A stretch of DNA of 39,410 nt, from NCBI GenBank assembly GCA_011052815.1, contig DRIG01000039.1, positions 1 to 39,410 on the forward strand, in the 5' to 3' direction. This document shows positions 33,234-39,410 of this stretch, piece after piece. A program made the translations under genes and the position numbers. The notes below the pieces were generated by a model that was not told the origin of the DNA, made no database searches, and worked only from the letters and a program-made list of their open reading frames with translations. How positions within the stretch are numbered: the stretch's first letter is position 1; every line of letters begins with the position of its first letter. Source of the stretch: a candidate division WOR-3 bacterium (GTDB taxonomy: Bacteria; Hydrothermota; Tepidihabitantia; SM23-42).

Positions 33234-33329
33234 ATGAAGAGCCGAAATCTCAGCAACCCTCAATCCCGCCTTTGCAGAAGATGTTATATTAATATCACGG
33301 AGTTCGTGTCAGCCTATATATTATGTTAA
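33234..33329 (+). CDS. Possible leaderless 31-residue leader peptide
   Basis: ATG 33234 lies 6 bases after the -10 box. The frame reads MKSRNLSNPQSRLCRRCYIN and continues to a stop at 33329, Arg/Cys-containing with a CxxC. It covers most of the leader of the Memo-AMMECR1 gene. It fits the leaderless pattern of this genome, but the length is easily reached by chance. Confidence 0.3.
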   Translation: MKSRNLSNPQSRLCRRCYINITEFVSAYILC

Positions 33330-33370
33330 TCGAATTTTTTTTAAAATTTTTATTACTGGGAGTAATGATA

Positions 33371-34771
33371 ATGAGTCAAAATTGCGAGAGTAAAGAAGAA
33401 TACAGGGAATCAATCCATGCCGGTTCATGGTATCCAGGGAAGAAAGAAGACTTAACTTCCGTGATTAAGACATATCTCAAAAAAGCCCGTGCGCCGGTGC
33501 ACGGCGAAATTCATGGATTGATCGTCCCCCATGCAGGGTATATCTATTCCGGTCAGGTCGCGGCGTTCGCCTATAAATGCCTGGAAGACCAGACTTTTGA
33601 TGACGTCATCGTAATCGGACCGAGTCACCACCATGGATTCTACGGAGCATCGGTCGATACACTCGCCGGACGAAAGACTCCACTGGGTACGGTCGAGTTT
33701 GACGCAGAGCTCGCCCGAAAGATCATTGAGCAGGATAAGAATATTATTTATGATCCCTACGCCCACCTTGAAGAGCACTCAGTGGAAATACAGATTCCCT
33801 TTTTGCAGACCGTGCTCAAAAAATTCAAATTAGTGGAGATCGTTATGGGAAGCCAGGATTATAAAATCTGTGAGGCCCTCAGTGATGCAATCGTCAAAGC
33901 CGCAAAAGACAAAAGAATCCTTATCGTTGCGAGCTCGGACCTTTCCCATTACCATCCACAGGCGGCGGCAGAAGAACTCGATAATCTCGTGGTCGAATCA
34001 GTATCAATGTATGATCCTGAACTTCTTTATAGACGATTGAGTACGGACAGTTGCGAAGCATGCGGCGGTGCGCCGATTATTACGACGATGCTTGCCACGA
34101 AAAAACTGGGTGCCACAAGCGCAAAGCCTGTGATGTACGCCACAAGCGGCAATACATCAGGGGATTACAATCAGGTCGTCGGTTATCTGGCGGCTGTATT
34201 CTATAAAGAAAAAGAAAGTAAAGTCGGTGTTAATCTGGGATTTTCAGCAGAGGAAAAGAAAAAATTGAAAGAGATCGCCCGAAAATCGATCGAAGCCGCG
34301 GTAAAAGGGAAAAAGATGCCTGAATTCGAAAATATTCCCCAGAGACTAAAAGAACCTTACGGAATCTTTGTAACCATTAATCGACACGGCAGACTGCGCG
34401 GCTGCATCGGCCATATCATCGGAGACCAACCACTCTATAAAAATTGTCAGCAGATGGCGAGGGCGGCGGCCCTTGAAGACCCGCGTTTTTCTCCGGTGAC
34501 TGAAAAAGAGCTGGATGATCTGGAAATAGAGATTTCAGTATTAACACCGCTGGAAAGGGTCAAAGATTTCAACGATATCGTCATCGGACGCGACGGCCTC
34601 TATATTGTGGTGGGTTATAACCGCGGACTTCTTCTGCCTCAGGTCGCGGCTGAATACGGATGGACGGTTGAGGAATTTCTGGAAGAGACCTGTCACAAAG
34701 CGGGCTTGCCTTCTGATGCGTATAAATTAAAAGATGCTGAAATATACAAGTTTTCCGCCGAGGTATTTTGA
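33371..34771 (+). CDS. Memo-AMMECR1 fusion protein (AmmeMemoRadiSam system B plus A)
   Basis: 466 residues from ATG 33371 (GGGAG 8 bases upstream). An in-frame ATG at 33323 would add a hydrophobic N-terminus (IEFFLKFLLLGVMI) but has no SD. Residues 10-270 are a Memo domain with its metal-type His and Cys residues (VPHAGYIYSG, IGPSHHHG, EEHSVEIQIPFL, SSDLSHY, SCEACGGAP). Residues 295-466 are an AMMECR1 domain (NRHGRLRGCIGHIIG, MARAAALEDPRFSPV). In the known three-part system a radical-SAM protein is the third part; it is not here. The system's reaction is unknown. First gene of an overlapping chain with larB and larC. Confidence 0.9.
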   Translation: MSQNCESKEEYRESIHAGSWYPGKKEDLTSVIKTYLKKARAPVHGEIHGLIVPHAGYIYSGQVAAFAYKCLEDQTFDDVIVIGPSHHHGFYGASVDTLAGRKTPLGTVEFDAELARKIIEQDKNIIYDPYAHLEEHSVEIQIPFLQTVLKKFKLVEIVMGSQDYKICEALSDAIVKAAKDKRILIVASSDLSHYHPQAAAEELDNLVVESVSMYDPELLYRRLSTDSCEACGGAPIITTMLATKKLGATSAKPVMYATSGNTSGDYNQVVGYLAAVFYKEKESKVGVNLGFSAEEKKKLKEIARKSIEAAVKGKKMPEFENIPQRLKEPYGIFVTINRHGRLRGCIGHIIGDQPLYKNCQQMARAAALEDPRFSPVTEKELDDLEIEISVLTPLERVKDFNDIVIGRDGLYIVVGYNRGLLLPQVAAEYGWTVEEFLEETCHKAGLPSDAYKLKDAEIYKFSAEVF

Positions 34772-35445
34772 AAAAAGAGACCGTATTCATCGACCCTTAT
34801 GACGACCTTGGTTATGCAAAGGTGGACCTGCATCGGGCAAAACGGAAAGGGTTTTCCGAAGTAGTATTCAGCGAAGGAAAAACGACAAAACAGATACTCG
34901 GCATCAGCGCCAGGATCTATAAAGCCAACAAAAAGGTCCTGCTCACCAGGGTCAGTCCCCGACTCGCGAAGGAATTGAAGAAGAAATACCGGAAAGGTAA
35001 ATATTATAAAGACGCGCGCCTTTTCTATGTCGGCAGAAAACCGGCGCAAAAAGGACTGGTCGCCGTACTCACCGGCGGCACCGCAGACATCCCTGTTGCA
35101 GAAGAAGCCGCAGTTACCGCAGAGATAACGGGCAGCAAAGTTGAAAGAATATATGACGTGGGAGTCGCCGGACTCCATCGGATTCTTTCTTTTAGAAAAG
35201 AGATCGAGAAGGCACGGGTCTTGATTGTCGTAGCCGGTATGGACGGAGTTCTCGCATCAGTAGCCGGCGGACTCTTTTCCAAACCGATCATCGCCGTACC
35301 GACGAGCGTCGGTTATGGTCTGAGTTTAAAAGGAGTGACCCCGCTTTTGACGATGCTTAATTCATGCGCTCCGGGAATCGCGGTTGTGAATATCGACAAC
35401 GGCTTCGGTGCCGGCTATCTGGCGTCACTCATAAATAAATTATGA
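34768..35445 (+). CDS. larB: Nickel-pincer cofactor biosynthesis protein LarB
   Basis: 225 residues. The PurE-like C-terminal domain is unmistakable: LTGGTADIPVAEEAAVTAE, DVGVAGLHRILS, VVAGMDGVLASVAGG, PTSVGYG and SCAPGIAVVNIDNGFGAGY. LarB carboxylates and hydrolyses nicotinic acid adenine dinucleotide as the first step to the nickel-pincer nucleotide of lactate racemase-like enzymes. Start is TTG 34768, overlapping the Memo-AMMECR1 stop (TTGA) with GAGG upstream. larE and larA are not in the window. Confidence 0.94.
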   Translation: MKKETVFIDPYDDLGYAKVDLHRAKRKGFSEVVFSEGKTTKQILGISARIYKANKKVLLTRVSPRLAKELKKKYRKGKYYKDARLFYVGRKPAQKGLVAVLTGGTADIPVAEEAAVTAEITGSKVERIYDVGVAGLHRILSFRKEIEKARVLIVVAGMDGVLASVAGGLFSKPIIAVPTSVGYGLSLKGVTPLLTMLNSCAPGIAVVNIDNGFGAGYLASLINKL

Positions 35446-36605
35446 AGATCTTATATTTTGATCCGATAAGCGGTGCAAGCGGTGACATGATTCTCGCCGC
35501 GTTGATCGACTGCGGCGTACCGATAAGATATCTCAAAGAAAAATTGAAGTTTATTCCCCGATGTGAATTGAAGGTGGTGCGTCTGCAGAAACAAGGTGTG
35601 AGCGCCCGCGGTGTGCGATTTAAAATAAATACAAAAATAAAAGAAGATAGATTCATCCCCCTGATAAATAAGAGTGATCTTACCCCGAAGATAAAGAAGG
35701 ATGCGATAAAGATCATCAATCGTATTTTTTCGGTTGAAAAAAAAGTGCACCGCAGTCCCAGCCTCCATCTCCATGAACTCGCCGACGCCGATACTCTGCT
35801 TGACATCACCGGTGCCCTGGTCGCCCTGGATTATCTTCAGGTCGAAAAGATATATTCACGCGCCCTTAAAGCAGGTATCGGATTCATAAAGACACAGGAA
35901 GGCAATATGCCGAGTTTCAACTTTGCTACGGCAGAACTGCTCAAGGGATTTCCCGTCGAGTTCCTGCCCATTCCGGCTGAACTCACCACACCGACCGGTG
36001 CCGCCATTATCAGCACCATTGCAGAGCCGACCAATAGACTGGTGTTTTCAAAAATCCATGCGGTCGGTCTGGGAGCCGGCACTTACAATCTGAAAGATTA
36101 CCCCAATCTCATGCGGATCTTTATCGGTGAATCCATCGGCTTGATTGAAGACGAATGCACGGTCATTGAAACCAACATCGATGATATGAATCCTCAGGAT
36201 TATGAACTCGTTTTCGATAGATTGTATGACGCCGGTGCCCTGGAGGTCTTCATGACACCGGTGATAATGAAACGCTCCCGACCGGGTATTCTCTTAACCG
36301 TTCTCGCACAGGATAATATCGACGGAATAATGCAAATCTTGCTCACTGAAACAACAACCTTAGGAGTGCGATTCACAAAGACCAGCCGTCGGAAAATAAC
36401 CAGAAGCATAAAAAAGGTTAAATCACCTTATGGAACCATTCGGATAAAGATCGCTGAATTCAATCAAAAGATGAAATTTTCCATTGAATACGAGGACTTG
36501 AAAAAACTCGCCCTGCGAAGCGGCTGTTCAATCCAGAAGTTGCGCAGTGACCTTATATCGTTTGTCACCCGGGAATTGAACAAAGGCCATTATGAAAACT
36601 TCTGA
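35442..36605 (+). CDS. larC: Nickel-pincer cofactor nickel-insertion protein LarC
   Basis: 387 residues in one unbroken frame, whereas in Lactobacillus plantarum the gene is read through a programmed frameshift. Family signatures are YFDPISGASGDMILAALIDCGV at the start, HLHELADADTLLDITG, TPTGAAIISTI and ETNIDDMNPQDYELVFDRLY. LarC inserts nickel into the pincer nucleotide with CTP. Start overlaps the larB stop (ATGA). The 3' end overlaps the sigma factor gene by 14 bases. Confidence 0.94.
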   Translation: MKILYFDPISGASGDMILAALIDCGVPIRYLKEKLKFIPRCELKVVRLQKQGVSARGVRFKINTKIKEDRFIPLINKSDLTPKIKKDAIKIINRIFSVEKKVHRSPSLHLHELADADTLLDITGALVALDYLQVEKIYSRALKAGIGFIKTQEGNMPSFNFATAELLKGFPVEFLPIPAELTTPTGAAIISTIAEPTNRLVFSKIHAVGLGAGTYNLKDYPNLMRIFIGESIGLIEDECTVIETNIDDMNPQDYELVFDRLYDAGALEVFMTPVIMKRSRPGILLTVLAQDNIDGIMQILLTETTTLGVRFTKTSRRKITRSIKKVKSPYGTIRIKIAEFNQKMKFSIEYEDLKKLALRSGCSIQKLRSDLISFVTRELNKGHYENF

Positions 36606-37197
36606 AAATACGGAAAATCGCCTCCAGCGGGTAAACGAATTTACTAAAAGATTGTCTAAATATCGAGAGTTAAGTGACGAAGAACTGGTGAAGCTGGTGA
36701 AAACCGGTGAAATCGAACCTTTTGATGAACTGGTAAGGAGGCACCAGGTTAAAATTCATGATCTCTGTTACAAAATGTTGAGAAATTACGATGATGCAAA
36801 GGACCTGGCACAGGAGACATTTTTGAAGGCGTATCGGAAGATAAATAAATTTCACGAGCGGTCGAAATTTTCAACCTGGCTTTATAGAATTGCGGTCAAC
36901 AACTGTCTGAATTTTCTGAAGAAACAGAGACCTATTGAAGAACTATATGAAGAGATAACCGGCTCAGGGCACGACGATCCAGTACAGATATACAAAGGAA
37001 AGAAATTCAGAGAAAAGATAAAAGCTGCCGTGGCGAAATTACCAGAAGTCCAGAAAGCGGTCTTTACCCTGCGTACACTTGAGGATCTCTCTTATCAGGA
37101 AGTCAGTGAAATTTTGAAAAAGCCCATAAGTACGATAAAAGTCAATCATCATCTTGCAGTCAAGAATTTACGAAATTATCTAAAAGGAAAGATATGA
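36592..37197 (+). CDS. ECF-type RNA polymerase sigma factor
   Basis: 201 residues. Region 2 lies at about 44-110 (FDELVRRHQVKIHDLCYKMLRNYDDAKDLAQETFLKAYRKI, then FSTWLYRIAVNNCLNFLKK). Region 4 follows at about 140-197 (LPEVQKAVFTLRTLEDLSYQEVSEIL, with a helix-turn-helix). It begins inside larC, with AAAGG before the ATG, and overlaps the anti-sigma gene by 4 bases. Its target promoters cannot be told; no ECF-type promoter was recognised in the window. The link to larBC suggests it responds to envelope or metal conditions, but that is conjecture. Confidence 0.94.
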   Translation: MKTSENTENRLQRVNEFTKRLSKYRELSDEELVKLVKTGEIEPFDELVRRHQVKIHDLCYKMLRNYDDAKDLAQETFLKAYRKINKFHERSKFSTWLYRIAVNNCLNFLKKQRPIEELYEEITGSGHDDPVQIYKGKKFREKIKAAVAKLPEVQKAVFTLRTLEDLSYQEVSEILKKPISTIKVNHHLAVKNLRNYLKGKI

Positions 37198-37661
37198 ACT
37201 GTCTCGAGATTCAGGAAAAAATCATTGATCTCGTAATAGGCGACCTTACCGCGGAAGACGAGCTCGCTATCCGTGAGCATCTTAAAAAATGTCCTATCTG
37301 CCGTGAGGAATTCCAATTTATCAGTGACTGTATACAGTGCTGGTCCATCCAGGAAACAGAGATGTGTGAATATTATTTCCAGGACACCTACTGGGATAAC
37401 TTCGTCATGTCTGTGCACGAAAAAATCAGCCATGAGAAGATCGAAAAAAGATTTCCGTTTCACATCGTCATCCCGGTAGCGGCATCGGCACTCCTCGTCG
37501 GCGTGCTCGGTTATTATCTTTTCTTTAAACCTTCACCCAGGGAAACCGTGGAACAGGTCCCTTCATATTATGAATACGATCCATATAATGAGATGGACGA
37601 ACTCTCACCAGAACAGACCGAAGAATTCATAAAGATGATAAACCAGCAATACGGAGAATAA
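37194..37661 (+). CDS. Zinc-finger anti-sigma factor, membrane anchored
   Basis: 155 residues. The N-terminal anti-sigma domain has the zinc motif HxxxCxxC (REHLKKCPICREEF). A membrane helix lies at about 86-108 (IVIPVAASALLVGVLGYYLFF). The short outside tail is acidic and Tyr-rich (PSYYEYDPYNEMDELSPEQ) with no sensor domain. It presumably holds the preceding sigma factor at the membrane until a signal leads to its cleavage. ATGA overlap with the sigma gene. Confidence 0.9.
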   Translation: MNCLEIQEKIIDLVIGDLTAEDELAIREHLKKCPICREEFQFISDCIQCWSIQETEMCEYYFQDTYWDNFVMSVHEKISHEKIEKRFPFHIVIPVAASALLVGVLGYYLFFKPSPRETVEQVPSYYEYDPYNEMDELSPEQTEEFIKMINQQYGE

Positions 37662-37681
37662 AAGAAAGGACAGTATCAGAC

Positions 37682-39061
37682 GTGGATATAACCTTTGTCG
37701 GAGCCGCAAGGACAGTAACCGGTTCACTCCATCTTTTTGAGTATAAAAAACAGAAATTTCTCCTTGAATGCGGTTTATACCAGGGCCATCGTGATGATGC
37801 CGAAAGAATAAATAAAACATTTCCTTTTAAACCGAAAGACATAAAGGCTGTACTCCTTTCCCACGCCCATATAGACCATTCGGGCAACCTTCCCAACCTC
37901 GCTAAGCGGGGTTTTGAAGGACCGATTTATTGTACTGCCGCGACAAAAGACATCACCTCTCTTCTTCTTGTTGATTCAGCGAAGATCCAGGAATATGATA
38001 TTGAATTCGTCAATAAAAAACACCGAAAGAACGGGCTGCCGTTGAAAGAACCCCTCTACACAGTTGCTGATGCGGAACGGGTGTTGAAGCAGTTCTCAAC
38101 TATTGAATACGGGCAGACGTTCGAACCGATTCCCGGGGTGAAAGCGACATTCTACGACGCCGGCCATATCCTCGGCTCCTCAGTCATTCTGCTGGAAGCG
38201 GACGGCGAGAAGATTCTCTTCAGCGGTGATCTCGGCAGGAAGAATATGCCGATCATCAAAGATCCGACCGTGGTCAACGACATCGATTATCTCATTCTGG
38301 AATCGACCTATGGAAGCAGAACACACAAATCGTTTGAAGGGATGACCGCCGAATTCGAGAATATCATCAAAGAAGGAAAGAAACGAGAGAGTAAGATCAT
38401 CATCCCCGCTTTTGCGGTGGAAAGAACCCAGCTGCTTGTAACGATGTTGAAGACCCTATCTGATGCAGGGGCATTGAAAGGGGTCCCTGTATATGTGGAC
38501 AGTCCGCTGGCGATGAATGTAACCGAGGTCTTTCGAAAACACCCGGAGTGCTTTGATAAAGAGACATACAAAATTTTTGAAGACGGTGACCCGTTTGACT
38601 TCCCTGAATTGACCTACATTACAACCAATGAAGAGTCAAAGAGTCTGAATGCTCGCCGGGGTCCGATGATAATTATGTCTGCATCCGGGATGTGTGAGGG
38701 CGGCAGGGTGACCCACCACCTCATTCACTCGATTGAGAACGATGATAATATAATCGTAATGACGGGTTTCCAGGCACGCGGCACCCTCGGACGCAGAATC
38801 CTTGACGGTTTTGAGAAGATCAGGATCTTCAATGATGAATACCGTGTGCACGCAAAGGTCTATTTTATGGGAGGATTATCCGCACACGCCGACAGCAATG
38901 ACCTTCTGGAATATGTAAAAGACTGCGGAGGAAAAAGATTAAAAAAAGTCTATCTTATTCACGGCGACATTGAGGAGGCGACTGCGCTCCAGAAAAAGAT
39001 CGAGACAGCAGAACAGATCGATGTAAACATCCCCCAGACAATGACCCACATCACGATTTAG
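37682..39061 (+). CDS. Metallo-beta-lactamase/beta-CASP ribonuclease-type hydrolase
   Basis: 459 residues. The zinc site is visible in LLSHAHIDHSGNLP, DAGHILGSS, FSGDLGRKN. The beta-CASP part follows (IIIPAFAVERTQLLV, MIIMSASGMCEGGRVTHHL), then VHAKVYFMGGLSAHADSNDL with the last His residues. The family includes archaeal CPSF-like and eukaryotic CPSF73 RNases; bacterial members of this length are predicted RNA-processing nucleases. Start GTG 37682 has only a distant AAAGGA, about 12 bases away. It follows the anti-sigma gene by 20 bases and may be in the same transcript. Confidence 0.92.
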   Translation: MDITFVGAARTVTGSLHLFEYKKQKFLLECGLYQGHRDDAERINKTFPFKPKDIKAVLLSHAHIDHSGNLPNLAKRGFEGPIYCTAATKDITSLLLVDSAKIQEYDIEFVNKKHRKNGLPLKEPLYTVADAERVLKQFSTIEYGQTFEPIPGVKATFYDAGHILGSSVILLEADGEKILFSGDLGRKNMPIIKDPTVVNDIDYLILESTYGSRTHKSFEGMTAEFENIIKEGKKRESKIIIPAFAVERTQLLVTMLKTLSDAGALKGVPVYVDSPLAMNVTEVFRKHPECFDKETYKIFEDGDPFDFPELTYITTNEESKSLNARRGPMIIMSASGMCEGGRVTHHLIHSIENDDNIIVMTGFQARGTLGRRILDGFEKIRIFNDEYRVHAKVYFMGGLSAHADSNDLLEYVKDCGGKRLKKVYLIHGDIEEATALQKKIETAEQIDVNIPQTMTHITI

Positions 39062-39410
39062 CTCTGATTCTGAATCCTTTTTATTCTTTATTATAGTTCA
39101 TCACTTCGGTCTTTTTATACTCTTCAGCCTCAAACCTTATTGTCATTTACCACAACGCCCGTCCGATTGTGCATGATGGTTAACCTTCACATCTGCCCAT
39201 AAAAGGCAGAAGATAAAGGTCAATATTGCTAAACTCACCCTCTACGCATTTACGCTCTAATCTAATATATCCATCGGTTAAGGCAAAAATGAAGGTATCG
39301 TGCCATAGTTTTTATAATGTTTAGATTTGATCTCCACAGCGACGAAAACAATCTTACTGAAATGGGTTCGATTATTCAAAATTGGGTGGTGGAAAAATAG
39401 GGTTTGAAAA
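39062..39410. other. 349 bases after the nuclease gene, no gene supported
   Basis: There is a small hairpin TCTGCC-CATAAAA-GGCAGA (39192-39210) without a T tract. A 27-codon plus frame at 39317-39400 is too short to support. No consensus promoter and no clear terminator were seen. Confidence 0.6.

Noticed and set aside
39192-39210. TCTGCC/GGCAGA hairpin as a terminator
   Set aside because: Short stem and no T tract.
39317-39400. 27-codon frame at the right end
   Set aside because: No SD, no promoter at proper spacing, too short.

Overview
The window looks like a piece of a chromosome from a little-studied diderm bacterium. Lipid A genes (lpxC, lpxD), a TonB-dependent receptor with its ExbB/ExbD/TonB motor, and secreted proteins with fibronectin-like and Por/FlgD-like C-terminal domains all imply an outer membrane. 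The gene set resembles genomes of the candidate phylum WOR-3/Stahlbacteria group. That placement is an inference from gene content only; the 16S gene at 19970-21532 would settle it.

Layout. (1) 1-8286, minus strand: an exbB-exbD-exbD-tonB operon, then a second operon of predicted lipoprotein, TonB-dependent receptor and a large secreted FN3-type protein cut by the window edge. (2) 8393-14574, minus strand: a tight nine-gene operon of unknown function. It has six membrane proteins, a DUF4388-like protein and two roadblock/LC7-like proteins. This is the best candidate for an undescribed system, and the Exb/TonB operon follows it directly on the same strand. (3) 14937-17197, plus strand: two overlapping acyl-CoA dehydrogenase genes whose proteins have lost complementary parts of the active site. 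(4) 17201-21532, minus strand: a 16S rRNA gene with no 23S, 5S or tRNA beside it, followed by rpsP, khpA, trmD, rplS, rnhB and yraN. rimM is absent from its usual place. (5) 21705-24452, minus strand: an AT-rich membrane spermidine-synthase-like gene and a small secreted protein, separated by a strong terminator; then a repeat-bearing gene-free stretch. (6) 24959-27438, minus strand: a GlgC-type ADP-glucose pyrophosphorylase and a degenerate paralogue. (7) 27527-33171: a DMT transporter, a HicAB toxin-antitoxin pair, a secreted propeller-like protein, lpxD-lpxC, and bioY. (8) 33371-39061, plus strand: a chain of overlapping genes for a Memo-AMMECR1 fusion, LarB, LarC, an ECF sigma factor and its anti-sigma factor, then a beta-CASP nuclease.

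Two features run through the window. Nearly every promoter I can see is TTGACa-N16-TATAAT, with a 16-base spacer. In about half of the cases the start codon lies 5-10 bases after the -10 box, so the mRNA is probably leaderless. Tandem paralogues in which one copy has lost key residues also recur (acyl-CoA dehydrogenases, GlgC pair), which suggests heteromeric enzymes.

All functions are read from motifs in the translated sequence. No database search was run.
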